DNA of 64,000 nucleotides from Dryococelus australis (lineage: Eukaryota; Arthropoda; Insecta; Phasmatodea; Phasmatidae), in the NCBI GenBank assembly GCA_029891345.1, contig CM056995.1:81903895-81967894 (forward strand), given 5' to 3'. This document shows positions 11,585-24,475 of this stretch, piece by piece. The position numbers were made by a program, and so were the translations under genes. Within the stretch, counting starts at the first letter, position 1. The number at the start of each line of letters is the position of its first letter. Below the pieces are notes generated by a model. That model saw only the letters and a program-made list of their open reading frames with translations, was not told where the DNA came from and ran no database searches.

Positions 11585-12626
11585 GAGTGTGATGGACCCC
11601 TGCATTTTCTGTTAAATAGTAGTTTGGGCGAATACGCGTATCTCGGTGAATAAATGTTCTGCAAATACGAATTTTTGTCACAAAAGATTTAAAAACTTCT
11701 TTTTTTTTTTTTTTTTTTTAAGTGAATACTTACAGAAAAAACTTTTAAAATGTTCAAATATCTCATTTTTAAAACTTGCCTATGCAGTTTCCTTAAGCGG
11801 CAAGAGAAAAGTACAAAGGTACGGGAGTAGTTTAATCTGCAGTCTTTCATCGCGTTTAATAAAACCCCACTGTTTCACATCTAATTTGCGCAGTACAGCG
11901 TTACGTCGGAAACGCTGCACGCCTTGTGCGTAGGAGCGATGAGGTACTAAGTGTGCGTGTTAGTGTCGCCCGTATCGCTCCATTGCTTCTTGACCTTGGA
12001 CGCGGGGTTCCCACGGGGTCCATCCCACTCTTAAGGGTATTATGTAGCTGCGCGTCCAAGGTCAAGAAGCGAGTGAGCGATACGGGCGACATAAAACGCA
12101 CGCCTAGTGGCTCATCGTTCCTAAGGGCAAGGCGTGCAGTGTTTCCGGCGTAAAGATGTACTCTGCAGATTAGATCTGTAACAGTGTGGTTTTATTACAC
12201 GCGATAAAGACCACAGAGTAAACTACGCCCGTATCTTTGTACTTTTCTCTTGCCGCTTAGCCATTCTGGAAAAAAATACCACTTTTTCTGACTCCAAGTG
12301 GGTGCTTCGTTAATGTGAGGGATTCATTTATATACTGTTTTATATGACGCCGTAAATTGGCAGGTTTTAAAGTAGCGTAGATTATCATCTGTAGGGGAAA
12401 CTGCATTGGCAAGCTTTAAATATGTGATATTTGACCACCTTTACGAATTTTTTTTCTTCAAGACTTCACTAAACATGGCAAAAGTAAACAAAATAGGGAT
12501 ATAGACAGTAGTTTTTCATCCTTCCTGGCAAAAGTCGTATTTGCAGAACTTTTATTTACTGAGATACGCGTTTGCGCTCAAACGACGATTTCACAGAAAA
12601 AATTTTCCGTACATTTTCACGCTGCG
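11585..12626. mobile_element. Long palindromic TTAA-flanked element, family B
   Basis: Two arms (about 11585-12005 and 12050-12626) are inverted copies around a 44-base centre. They match at the outer ends (ATACGCGTATCTCGGTGA against TACTGAGATACGCG), in the middle (GGCAAGAGAAAAGTAC against its complement near 12240) and at the centre (CTTGACCTTGGACGCG against CGCGTCCAAGGTCAAG). TTAA flanks both sides (11581-11584 and 12627-12630). The right arm is longer by an insertion near 12263-12400. No coding capacity is seen. A homologous right arm occurs at 37640-38047. Confidence 0.8.
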
Positions 12627-12630
12627 TTAA

Positions 12631-13325
12631 ATTCTATAGCCTGCAACCAAAGTAATTCAAAATTCTATGTTGTTAAAGAAAACATAATATTTCTCTCTCT
12701 CCATCGTAACATCTTATATAACTGCAAATGTCGGCGATTGTCTGAAGACGGCACCTGCGCACTAAAGCTTCTCTGTCAGTATACCGCAGAGCTAATTAAT
12801 GCTTAGCGGATAGCGTGTCTTCGATTTAGAGTTGAGGAAGGAATTTTACGGCCTGCCGTAAGAATTACCGGGTTGTGTCAGGCTTGCAATTTAGTGTCCA
12901 GGTCGTCCCCTTTACTATTTTAAAGACATTTAACGCAAGGATGCTTAAAATGGTAATAATAAATGGATATTGCTAGGGAGCACTTAAGGATTGTTAAAAT
13001 ACATTTTAGTGTATAGTGTTGCAATTTACAGTGAAATAATGTAGCTGCCAGAAAAATTACTTCTCGAGAGGAGGATATCAAAAGAAGCCAATGAACATGT
13101 TATGGCATCCATACCCATTACACTCAAATACTCGCTATCTCGAATGCCAAACTGCTTGTGTATGAAACCTGTTCTTTACAGACTTGAATTTTGGTGTAAA
13201 AATTAAAACAGCCAACACTTACCACCACCCAGCCTGGATGTCAGCTGTATTGTGCGGTTAAGTGTGTTGGAATACCTACTTTTTACTACCTGTGTGCGCC
13301 AAACAGCCGTCATTGATATAAGCTG
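12631..13325. other. No feature recognised
   Basis: Spacer between two palindromic elements; no supported ORF or repeat. Confidence 0.4.
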
Positions 13326-13329
13326 TTAA

Positions 13330-14122
13330 GGTTGAAGTAAAGCAACTACCTATAGAGCACTTCACCCGACTGTACAATGTGAAGAACTCATAAAAATCAG
13401 TGCAGACACCATAAAAATTGTCAGAAAAGTGCTATTTATGTTGTATATGATAGAAGAATGTTTATATTTTGCAACATTACAAAAAATTTTTCGAAAATAT
13501 ACTTTTTAAATATTTAAAAAAATTATCGATTTAAATAGTCCGTATTTTTTTTTAAATTTATGCGCATTTCCATTCTGAATGCTTCGAAAAGCAGAATTTG
13601 CAAGAAAATATTTGCCATGGAATATCGTGATAACGTTTACTATAATTGTGTGCAAGAAAATTGTTATAACAATGTAGGAAATAATTTTTATAACAATTTT
13701 TAAGTGCGTTCTTTTGTTACAAATAATTACGGCTAGAACTTCGTAACTAAAGTTAATTATAAAATTAAATTGATACACTATTACTATGATTTTATTACAC
13801 ATGACCAGAGTAAATATTATGACAATCTTTCTTGAAGAAGATTTTTGTGCAAATTCTGCTTTCCGAAGCATCCAGAATGGAAATGCGTTTAACTTTTGTT
13901 AAAAATACTGACTATTTTAATAGATTATTATTTAGCATTAAAAAATAAGTATATTTTAGTAAAGTATTTTATAATTTTGCAAAATATAAACATTCTTCTT
14001 TCATATACAGCAGAAATGCCACTTTTCTGACAATTCTTATGGTGTCTGTACTACTTTGTTATAAGTGCTTCGCATTGTATAGTCGGGTGCAGTGCTCCAT
14101 AAGCAGTTGCTTTACTTCAAAC
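13330..14122. mobile_element. Long palindromic TTAA-flanked element, family A, copy 1
   Basis: Flanked by TTAA at 13326-13329 and 14123-14126. The termini GGTTGAAGTAAAGCAAC and its complement begin arms of over 300 bases. Inner parts also pair: GCAGAATTTGCAAGAAAAT near 13590 against its inverted copy near 13850. The second copy is at 34121-34905. It has no transposase. TTAA duplication suggests mobilisation by a piggyBac-like enzyme, which is inference. Confidence 0.85.
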
Positions 14123-14126
14123 TTAA

Positions 14127-14493
14127 GATCTACTTGGATACACAGTGTGTATTTTCTTCCATAAGTAAAATTAAAATTGTCACGAGGCTGATCACTTTAT
14201 TGATGCGTCGGTAAAGTCAGACTGCAAAATTATTATTAAATTGAATAATTTACAAATTTACTAATTCTTACAAACATATTTATTTAAAAATTCGGAAATG
14301 AAAATAAATAATTCCATTATTCACAGGTGTTAAACGAACACTTTTAATTCAACGAAAAACGATGGAATTACTTTCACTCCATCACTACCAACTTTACTGG
14401 GAATATGCCAGCAAGTGTGCCCTTTAAAATACATTCATAAGTTTTACTGAGGTTGATTTCTAAAGTGTTCTAATAACTGTGAACACTCTTTAG
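14127..14493 (+). mobile_element. MITE family E, 5'-truncated copy
   Basis: Matches the right-hand E copy at 59330-59722 in order: AAGATCTACTTG, TTATTGATGCGTCGGT, CCATCACTACCAACTTTACTGG, and a terminal TGTGAACACTCTTTA that corresponds to the E terminus. It abuts palindrome A copy 1; the 5' part of E is missing. Confidence 0.65.
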
Positions 14494-16855
14494 TAAGTAA
14501 TGCTATGTTTTAATTTTATAACATTTAATGGTGTTTTGACACGATATTGAGGACAATTTAAAGAAAATATTAATTAATTTAAAAAAATAACATATTTACT
14601 TATAAGCATTTAAACTAAAATCTTTATTCGTAAAAACTTCAAAACGTTACTTCAACACGAAGATTTGTTTCAGTTTATGTGTTTTTTTTTAAATCACGGA
14701 AGTGTAATTTTGAGATTTCTTTATAATATGAAGTTTGGTTCACCAACGATAATGGTTTAAAATCTAACTAATTTTACCTTAAAATAAATTGGAAAAATGT
14801 ATTTTAGAAGATTCCTCAGTAGTTAGAAAACCAGATAAGCTATCGCTATACTGTTTGCTTTTACAAGTAACATGTAAAAAAAACAATTTTAGCATTTTTT
14901 GCTATTTTTTTATAATACTCTTTTGAGGTTGAAATTGTGTAAAATATGTTTTTCGAGGACTCCAAAAAGCTTAGTAAACACGATAAGATATCGTTATGAT
15001 ATTTGCTTCAAAAGGTTGGCCATATAAGTACCTAAAAACTAATTTCTGTATTCCTCAAAACATATTCCTTGACAGGGTATTACCGCGCACATAGAGCTAG
15101 TAACACTTCAGAAGGAACGAAGTGGTGTTTTCTTCATGTTTTCGGAGCGGGTTTCTTGACCTGACAGAAGGTAGCTCTGTAATAGTTTTCATTTGTTTCG
15201 TGGAGCCACCGTGCAACAAGCCAAGTTTCTTGACGTTTGTCGTCTCTCCTTGTCTTCATCTTTCCCCTGGCACTCCTAGAGGGGTACATGTTTGACCCTC
15301 TCAGAAAAATCACTCCTTTTGGTCTCCCAAATCAGTCGTATATCAAAAGCATTTTATACTTCCGTTAAAATAAAATAACTTTATTCTAACGATTACAATA
15401 TAAAAAGAAGTCTCATTTTAATTTTCTCTCTGTCCAGCGTTCAAACATGACGCGTTCCCACGAACCTTTTTTTTCTTTTTCAGACTTGTTTACGTTTTGT
15501 GTAGGTTTATTTCACTCAGATTGGGAAGAAAACTACACTGTAAATTTTTTCCTTGTAAACTTCCTAAACTGCAATGGAAGTAAAAACTTTCATGGAAATA
15601 ACACCGCATGTCCGACTGCAAATATAGGAATGTTTAGATTCGTTCCAATACAAGGTCGAGGGTTTACAGACGTAAGCAGTGCATACTCAACTGTGTCTGG
15701 CGTTTCCTGAACACGGTTATGTTAGCTTTAAAAGAGTTACAAATTCACGGGCGAAATAAAGGTAGCTATCATCAAAAGGAATCATTTTTCTGTTCTCACT
15801 TTAAATTAAGTTGTCGTATAATCCGACATTTTGGCCAAGCCTGTTTTACGACAGAATATTAAACAATGGACTATATAGTAAAATGTCCTTTCTAGAAAGA
15901 AGAATTATTTAGTTTATTATTTACGTCGATTTCAACACCATACAAGTAGGAAGACGGTACAAAATTGTATTTTTTATTGCAAGAATTTAATTTGTTTTAC
16001 AACAAAAGGAAGAAAATCCAGTACACGTGCAACACCGGTGATACTGCTGGGGGAAGTTTTAATTTCTTAAACTATCAGCACTGACCTATTCAACCTGAGT
16101 AGTTTTGTTTAAGTTTGGTGGATGGATAAGTGATGAGTAGCCCGAAAGTAGTACTTAAGCAGGGATGCCGAATGCAATCTATTATAAAACTATCGGCCAG
16201 AAAACTAGCGAAGGAACACTTTTTAACTTATTTCTCTGCAAGAGTTCTTTATATTCGACGCTGTCCATACGTGGAAGAACTGCGCATTACAAATGAAAGG
16301 CTTCGTACAGGCGCGAGTATTTACGAGTGGCAGCAGCGAGAGCCAGTTCCAGTGTCTCGTCAAACCTTGCTCTCTACGTATCGATACCTACCCACAGTTT
16401 TCGTAAAATACATTGCGATATTTTGATTACTTTTTTTTCGTAATAATAATTCATTTTTACGCGTGTTAATAGTTATGTCGGAAAAATTGAGAGTGAAGTA
16501 CGTTTCTGAAGACAGGCTACGAGATTCGCTATGATTTCACTGCGATATGTTTTCGACGAAAGTTGTGTTAAAATTAATTGAAATACTTTTATCACGATAG
16601 GGAAACTTATTGGGATCGATAAACTGCATTTGTAGAGACGTCGTTTGTGTTAAGACGTACGATTCCGTAAAGACATTAACGTATACGTGCGTCTATTATT
16701 TTTTAAATAATCCGTGAGATTTTTCATTCGGCTAGGATTTGTACATTTATTAATTTTGTGACAAATTATTTGCGATTTTTTTTCGGGTAACCTGTGTATG
16801 TGAATTCCGTTTTAAAGCTAACTCACGTCTGGATAATTATACCGAGTTGTCGTCG
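14494..16855. other. Mostly unannotated DNA
   Basis: No transposon end, tRNA or tandem repeat recognised. A 98-codon frame at 16130-16426 (+) has a non-repetitive sequence but no recognisable domain; I treat it as unsupported. Confidence 0.35.
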
Positions 16856-16861
16856 GCTTCC

Positions 16862-16943
16862 ACACGAGCGGAACACCGGGTTAGGCTTCAACGGAAGTTC
16901 TATTGCTTGTTAAAAGTGAATTATTTTAAAGCTTGGAAATGGG
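16862..16943 (+). other. Candidate first exon: ATG followed at once by splice donor
   Basis: An ATG at 16939-16941 is followed after two G bases by a consensus donor, GGG|GTAAGT, with the intron starting at 16944. Upstream DNA (16440-16930) is unusually rich in undepleted CpG for this window and has no transposon similarity that I can see. A one-codon first coding exon followed by a large intron is common in insect genes. The downstream exon is not visible in the window, so the call is speculative. Confidence 0.25.
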
Positions 16944-17995
16944 GTAAGTTTTTCTGTTCGATTACGTGATTGATTTTCTAGCTAATATTTATTTGTAAAT
17001 AGTTGACACGTTACGTTGTAGAGCTGATAAGGGTGGGGTATGCTATTGCGATTAGCTTGCATTGGAAATATAAACCGGCGAATTCGTAAGCAGGGATAAA
17101 TAATTTTAATATCTCACCTTGGTTAATTTCTTCAGACTGCGTCGTTCTTGTGTTTAGGAATAGTCGTAAATTATATTGGTGAGGAAATAGTTTTTTGGCT
17201 TCGTTGTAGGTATAATTCCATTAACTCGTTGCGTGTTTGCTTTCTTTATAACACCAGGATAGCTGGGCTGGTCATTCACGTAGAAATAGGTTCTGTAATT
17301 CGTTTGCGATTCCTTAGTATTTGATTCGTGTAATTTAGTCTGTCTTAAATTATATATTAGTAGGGAAATAGTTATTCATATTTTTTTAACGTGTGTGTGG
17401 TATATTCGTTTGTTTCAATCATCTAGTACGTGCGTCGTAATCAGGCTAAATATTTTTTATCGATTTGTAAAGTGTTTAAATGCGTAATTTTTTTTAACTT
17501 GTGTCGAGGAGTCATTCAGTTGCGGTTGTTTTAGTTAGCTTAGTAAAATGCCGTTGTGGATTTCAGCCTATTATTTGGGTGTAGTTCATTTTCAATTACG
17601 TACATATTCTTTCAATAGCTATTTCCTAATCATTTTCAATCAAATTCTTCGTTATTTTAAAATACGCCTTTCCGAACTACGCCATAACCTCAGTCTATAA
17701 TCGGACGGCGGCCGAAGCAGACGTGTCTTGTGATGCTCTCTCTTCCTCATCCGCTTGCCAGACAGCAAAAGGGGAGGAACTGCTATGCCCCCTCCTCAAT
17801 ACCATTATTAAATTGACATATACCCCTTCCCAAACAGATCACACCTCAGTACAACGCAAGACGTTCGAGGGCGAGGATCTACATTGCCGCTCCCCCAAAA
17901 AATAATAAAGAAGTAAGAAGACACTTAGCACACTCTTACACCAAACCACACACTTATCAATTCATACAAATATTTAAAAAATTGCAAAAAAAATC
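16944..17995 (+). other. Possible intron / unannotated DNA
   Basis: No repeats recognised. A 60-codon frame at 17723-17905 ending near an AATAAAG at about 17903 has no recognisable domain; support is too weak for a gene. Confidence 0.3.
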
Positions 17996-17999
17996 ATTG

Positions 18000-18172
18000 A
18001 TTAATTCAATTACATTAATCGCATCAATCAATTTTATCGGATTAATATTTGCAGATTAAAATTTTTGATTGGATTGATATCGGATTAAGGATTAATCCGA
18101 ACAATCTATTCGATATCAAATTGATAATCCGATTAATCAAAAGTGGGGTAGGATCGGTACACCCCTACTACT
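18000..18172. mobile_element. hAT-like MITE end
   Basis: The right edge reads, on the minus strand, TAGGGGTGTACCGATCC, a form typical of hAT terminal inverted repeats. Inside lie repeated GATTAAT/ATTAATC blocks making local inverted repeats (about 18045-18150). The matching left end was not found, so the element is truncated or diverged. Confidence 0.45.
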
Positions 18173-20329
18173 TGTAGAATTTTACATATAATTATTTATT
18201 TAACTTCTAATCAAAATAATATAAATGTTATATTTGACACGTACGGAAATTATTATGATTAAAAGTAATTAAACAATAACATTAAACAATTTTCCAAAGA
18301 TAGTTTTGAATCATATTAAGCAATAACATTTTGAAACAATTTTCGGTAACCTCTGGTAAGACTACTCCTTACAACACCTCAAAAATATATTTTGCACCAC
18401 CGGTATTTCTGAGTTACTATTTTGTTTAGGACCCAGGTAAAAGTATGGTATGAAAAACCATACTAGCTGTACACAATATTACACCTATCATTACGATATC
18501 GCTTTGTAAAGCTCCTACAAATGTCGTAGCAAACTTCCTTCATGAGCAACCTCCTTCCAGTGACCGCTAATTTTCTGGTACACACATTTTATGATACATT
18601 TAGTGATGATTAATTTTAATATTTTACATTTCTGTTTCACACTGTGCATATAATAACTACTATGTCGAGTTTTTATTTTGGATTTTAGCCTATTTGTCTA
18701 CAGATTTCATTTTTTAATCTTCAAACTATTTTGTTTTAAAATATTTGTTAAATTCTGGGACGTTTTTGTGGCATTTCGCCCTGTACATGTTTATAACAGA
18801 CCAAATGATGATCATCGTAGGTTTGCGTACTAAGCAGTCTGACCTTGCTACGTCTTAAGCCAAGGGCTAGGCAAGGCTGGATTTGCACAAAGACATAGCA
18901 AAAGCAACCGAGAACCAAATGACAAACGCCATGCGAAAGAACCATTTACTTGTACAATGTAAGGGTGAATTGACTAGTGAAAACGACTTACAACAGAAAC
19001 AAAGAAAGTAATTGTCTTTTATTGTTATTATTTTTCTTTTCATTTGTTACCAATATTACATGAGGAAAAGCTAACATGAACTTCCCTAACCCTAATTTCC
19101 AAGTTAATTAAAATATACACAAAACACCAGATTACCTTCTCTTTTCTACAATAAAAGAGTAAAATGCAAATATTGTTCAGGTACATGAATTTTCTGATAC
19201 CCAGCTAATACTTTGATATTTATTTGCTTATTCTAAAATATGGGTAATCGTTACGCAAATAACTGGTAATTTAGAAAATACAGAAGGCCATCACAAGATA
19301 TACTGGGCAACTGACCCCAAAATACAATCGTCACACAATGGCGGAGTAAATAGTGTCATACCAATATTTACACTGACATGAAAAAACAAAGATGGTAACA
19401 ACTATTACTTTAACTGTTATGAATTAATATTACTTGGATATTACAAATTCAAAGTTTCACATAATGTATTTTTATATACATTATCTGCTCGCGATCCCGA
19501 GTGGATTTCCAGTCTTAACTCCCGCGAGCATATACTATTTTTCAAAGAGTTTCAGAAACTTCCTAAAGTTTTTCATTAGTTTACAAATGTTAAATACCAC
19601 AAAGTCCCGAGTATTGACCGCAATAGTCGTATCAAGCGTGACTTGATTACCAGAGGTTAACAACACAACCTCCATAAGACGTGGCTTCATTGCCAAAGTT
19701 TAAGACCAAAACTTTCATAGTTATTTGTCTGGTTTACATATGTTTATGGCCACAGCCCCCTTAATTAATAACTTAGTCACAAAACTTTCATAATGTTTTG
19801 CAAAATGAAAGAAAGTAACATTAATTTAGTTCTACCCTTTATAAAATCTCAGATGAGAGACCAACATTCCGTGATCATTTAAAAAGACTAAAAATTCGAT
19901 CATCATGGCCCTAGCCTAACACCCAACTGACGAGAAGGTCCTACTAGCTTGAAGAGCCTACATTTGTGCATTAAAACCAAACTACTACTTATCTTGTAGT
20001 AGAATTCCCCCTCGAGGCCGCTGACTGACCCCGAATGAAACATGTACCGAGGCTAAATACACATTTCCGCCACATGGCGTATCCAATCATAGCAGTGAAA
20101 CGTCATTTTCGTCAGAAAATGCAGTGATTCCAAGAATTAAGCGGTATTTTAAATACTGCTTATAGGGGTCATGGGATTCACGACCAATGGTGGTTGACGT
20201 AATCAAATAAGGTGAACCGACGCAGCGGTCCCCTTTTCCCCTTAGGGAGATCACATACATGAATTATAAACCACCAATAACATTAAAAGACTCAATCACA
20301 CTTCCGGCATGTTGACCAGGTGCAGGAAC
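18173..20329. other. No feature recognised
   Basis: AT-rich to mixed DNA. Short ORFs (for example 19434-19646) lack domains. Nothing supported. Confidence 0.35.
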
Positions 20330-20576
20330 TTGCGTAACCAAACGTCATAGTTTTGCGCTGCGCGCGCACAAGTAGCGAGCAGTCTGCAGCGTCTGCCGCC
20401 GATGGTGCTGCCATCAAGTGGAGAACCGCCGAAGCACCTTATCGCTTCACAGTTGTCTGCCAAGGCTGAGCGTTGCTGCACTTGGAAAGATATCTCGTAC
20501 GTTGACACCCGTTACCGTTGTCCCAGGTCTTCCAGTGTCTTTTTAAGGTAACGTGAACATGCCGAGTACATTGCAG
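20330..20576 (+). other. Candidate CpG-rich 5' exon with ATG and splice donor
   Basis: A CpG-rich block (TTTTGCGCTGCGCGCGCAC and following) leads to an ATG at 20559-20561. Five more codons follow, then a good donor, CAG|GTTAGT, at 20576/20577, giving an N-terminus MPSTLQ. Local CpG richness in otherwise AT-rich DNA suggests a promoter/first exon. No downstream exon could be identified here, so this is low-confidence. Confidence 0.25.
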
Positions 20577-22305
20577 GTTAGTTATTCAATAGATTTTAAG
20601 CCATTAATAGTGTTTTTAACACCAAAACCAGCGTGTTAAACGTTCGTGCATGCCGGCCACTGTGTCATAAAAATGTCGGGTAACCAAAACAACGTAATTA
20701 TTCGAATGGGTGATTATGGCGATCGTGGTCCAGCCCGCTGATTAAATAGTTTATAATTAGTGATAATTGTTGATAATTCGAGGAAGATTAGCGACGTGGT
20801 CCAGCCCGTCACAGCAGCCTGACATTAATAATCTCTGCGGTGTTAATGCGTTGGCTTGTTATTACTTACATAGACTTGTAGACCCCGGCTTACTACTCCA
20901 TGTATAATTTTACTGTATTATATGAGGATAAAATGTGAGGTATGTTGTGATATAATTTTATGCACACAATAATTGTAGTTCGCCATTCTTGTAAACCTTT
21001 GCTTCACTCCATTGTTGCTTAGTCATGAATTCAAATCTCCCATGAAAACCTTTTTGTCTCGTTTTCGTATTGTGTCCAAGGTTTCTTGTGGGTTATTAAA
21101 GAAATTATTTTATTTTATAAGTTTTACATAATCTGGTCTATAGGCACGTAAAGTTAGATTTTATTATGTTTAAAAACAAAGGTAATACTAGGTAAGTTCT
21201 CACGAATATGTGATGTATCCCTGTTGTAGGCTACACTTGTTCTACATCGAAAAATAATACTCTCATTCTATTTATTCCCTCTCTTATTATTAACTCAAAT
21301 ATCAATATCGGATCAGCCCATTTCCACTATTATTTCTTCAGCTCTTTTGGTCCACGTTACACGACCTATGATTCAGCAGCCTGGCCTGATTTGTTTTGAT
21401 TTCCCATTTTCCCCACGCAGAGTATAATAACAGATCAATTCTTCAGGTATCGAAGGCTTGTATGAAGATCTGAAACATGCTACTATTTAGGGGCCTACTT
21501 CAATTTCGATCTACTAACATTTTCCTTCGTCCGGTATTGGAACATAGAAATGCATGCCGTCGCTATTCAGTGGACACAATGTGCGCAGGAAACTGGCACA
21601 TTTAAATGTAAAGCTTATTTAGTAGGTCATAGACGCAAAGCAAAATCTGATGTCAACAGCCGCTGCAAAAATTATTACCTTTAAAATATTTTCAAGAAAC
21701 TTGTATGAAGTACTAGAAGTTATAGTAAAATATACTTTAAAATTACTTAATGACAAATGATTCTGGGATTATAAACGCAACTGTAATGTTACCTACTTGT
21801 TTGTAGAAGAAGTATTTTAGTATTAATTGAACATTTATACATTTTATATTATCCAGAATTTTTAAAGATTTTTCGATACATTCGTGTTACAGCATTATTG
21901 TTTTGTAAAAAAAACTCATCAACGTTGGCCAGTTTTTAGTGTGAAATTATTTTCACTGCGGATTGTAATATTTTTTACTTTTTTTATTCTTTACGGATTT
22001 GGACCAGTAAGCTGTAATTTGCCCTAACACAAGAAAACAAGCAGGGATTATTAAAATCATTCAGTTTACTGCTAAGTAACAATATTTGTTTTTAATAAAT
22101 GTAATGATATGCCGATGTCTCGTCTTTCAGAAGGTGAATTCACTCTCTCTTTAGGGCCATGCGCCTAATTTTTTATTGCAGTGCCGACCAAGGCAGGCAG
22201 ATGGTTTTTTTTTTCTCGATAAGAAGTGTTTCATTTCTGAAAAAAAAAAATAGTTGAGAATTTTTTTATATACAATTACATAACTTCCGAATCTTCCCTA
22301 AATAG
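20577..22305. other. Unannotated DNA
   Basis: No transposon hallmark. The short phrase GTGGTCCAGCCCG occurs twice (near 20727 and 20795). Possible acceptor-donor pair around a 26-base segment at 21421-21446 is mentioned only as a curiosity. Confidence 0.3.
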
Positions 22306-22307
22306 AA

Positions 22308-22535
22308 GGGCCGCAGTGGCGTAGTGGTTAGACTACTCGCCTCCCACCTAGGAGAACCATGCTCGAGTCTCGGTTATAGTCCATTCACGGTTACTTCAGC
22401 CTTTTCTGAAGCCCTACTAAAGTTCTACTTCCAGAATATTCCTCCGCCTCACGCAAATTAAGCTTAACTAGTCAGAATTACACCAGAGGGACAACGCACT
22501 GCATTCCTGCGCACTCAGCTGTAACAGTATTTTCT
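22308..22535 (+). repeat. tRNA-derived SINE with a different body (family 4)
   Basis: Head GGCGTAGTGGTTAGACTACT is tRNA-like as in family 1. The body differs: TTTTCTGAAGCCC, CTACTTCCAGAATATTCCTC, then ACACCAGAGGGACAACGC. The same body recurs at 36065-36170 (minus) and 41735-41880 (plus). Confidence 0.7.
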
Positions 22536-22539
22536 ATAA

Positions 22540-22789
22540 GAACTATTTCTCACTAGGTGCTACCAACATACCTATTTTCTCCCTATTATTTGTTCAGGTT
22601 ATTTACAAATGAAACATTATAACGTATAGATAAAATATGAATAACATTCCAATTTAACAGAAAAAAAGGTAACTTTTATGAACAGAAGTATAAAACGCTT
22701 GTGATACAAGGCGTATTTACGAAATAACTAAACACGTCATATATGGGGAGATTTTTGAAAGGTTTGATTCAAAAATGCCGAAGAACTCG
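22540..22789 (+). repeat. Interspersed repeat H, copy 1
   Basis: Matches 42440-42715 block by block: CACTAGGTGCTACCAACA against the 42455 copy, AAAACGCTTGTGATACA, and GGTTTGATTCAAAAA. In both places it follows the family 4 SINE body, so H and that SINE form one composite repeat. Confidence 0.65.
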
Positions 22790-22945
22790 TGAATGGACTA
22801 TATAGGTCGCTCCAGGTTTCCGAATGTGGGAACCGTGCCGGACGATGCCGCTGGTCGGTGGGTTTTTTTTTTTCAGGGATCTCCGTAGTCAATTCTCTTC
22901 ACCCTCATCGGCTCTCAAGACTACCCAAATATCTTCACTCACTCA
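22790..22945 (+). repeat. SINE family 1, 5'-truncated
   Basis: Contains GATGCCGCTGGTCGGTGGG followed by a T10 run, then CCTCATCGGCTCTCAAGAC. The tRNA head is replaced by sequence continuing from repeat H. Confidence 0.75.
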
Positions 22946-24335
22946 TTCAGGAAATACATGGCTTACAATTCTCGTAGCGTGGTTATCGGATATTTTTCTC
23001 TAACCGTGGAGTATCCTTATCGTACTTGCTCGTTGACAACGCGCAAAAATGATATTCTTTAAGTTTGCCAACGTAAAAGAACCGCTTCCCTAATTTTTCG
23101 CGTATAGGTGCGGCGCGCGGCTGTAGTTAAGTTTTGTGTCTATAACCATAGTTGTGTATACAGCACTTTATTTTGGAAAGGCTGAACTTCGATTTCTTAT
23201 GTGAGCACTTCGCACAATAAGAAAAACACTGTTTCAGAATGTAAAATTTCAAGTGCGCAGCCAAGGGAAATATTTTGAAATTGTTTATATCGATTGTCAG
23301 TACATAACATTTAGATAATCCTCCTGAATTGGTTTATATTTATTGTACATCTTGACTATTTTGGAAGGGGCTGCAGCCACTTCAGCTGCCTCCTCGCGTA
23401 CGACAATAGACAAATAAAATTTAGATTTTTGTCTGCAAACATATTTTACCAAGGCAATTAAATTTGTTTCGGAGCAAAAAGCTTATTTCAGAGTTTAAAA
23501 ACTTTGCACTCATCGTTTAGATAGGCACCACTCTCAGAGTGATATTTTCTTTGGAGTACATTTATATTAATTAAACTCTTATAAAAAGTATTTACTTAGG
23601 ACTTCTCTTTTGTTACACAACCATATAAAAAGTAAAGTACCAAAAAAATTAGAATGACAAGTTTGAAGCACGTATATGACTAATTCATTATTATTGTGAG
23701 TATTATCGATGTTCCGGTTAATTCAATTCAGTAAGATACTAGCTTTAAAACTGGCCCACGCTTATGTTGAGATAAATGCATCTGTCTTGAGTTTCGGCCT
23801 TATGACATCTTTGCAACTATTTGACTGCAAGCCAGAGCACTGTATAAAATACGTATTCATTTTTCAATTTTAATAATTTTAGAGTGTTGTTGAAATTTCA
23901 ACGAAAAACGAAAAGTCTGTGCATTGTTAATGGAATTATAAAAAATCCATGCAGTACCTGGCGACGATTAAATTAATTTAAGTACTTGCACAGCAATAGC
24001 GTATAAAATGTAATATTTTGATAAACATTTGGTAAAAAAAATCCCGTGTTTAGATAGGTAAGACGTGTTTTGAGCCGTTTTCGCATGGTTGAGGTTGTCC
24101 ATGGCAGCTAATAGGCTTAACGAGCTTGATGCCGCTCTCACCTTCGCCCAATCCCGGATCTGCTAATATCAGCAAAGCACAAGGCCTGCCAGCAGTAACG
24201 TCGTAAGCTCGGTATGTAAGCCACCGGAAGCCGTACTCCGTTAAACGTTTCCTAAACCTATTCACGGCCCTGCGTTGCGCCGAGGCTAAAGCCCGTGCGG
24301 CGCCTCAGTATTATTTTTATTTGTGAAAACACTTT
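22946..24335. other. No feature recognised
   Basis: Mixed DNA. A GC-richer patch at 24056-24310 has a minus-strand 71-codon frame without recognisable domain. Confidence 0.35.
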
Positions 24336-24339
24336 GTAC

Positions 24340-24475
24340 GGGATAGAGGGTTGGTAAGGGATGGGCTGGGGTAGGGGTGGTTGCACCTGCTGGGATGAAG
24401 CGCCGAGACTTGTGAAGGAACCCCGTTGATGTTTCTGCGGGTGGTGGGGTGGTGTTGAATAGGGGGTGGGAGGCA
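24340..24475 (+). other. G-rich stretch with G-quadruplex potential
   Basis: Six runs of three or four G within 24340-24377 with loops of 2 to 7 bases fit the standard quadruplex pattern. A second cluster of G runs lies at about 24439-24472. Confidence 0.6.

Noticed and set aside
16130-16426. 98-codon + frame
   Set aside because: No recognisable domain; length not exceptional in this composition.
21421-21446. 26-base microexon between acceptor-like and donor-like sites
   Set aside because: No flanking exons; chance splice-site pairs are common.
24050-24265. 71-codon minus frame in GC-richer DNA
   Set aside because: No domain, no splice or promoter context.
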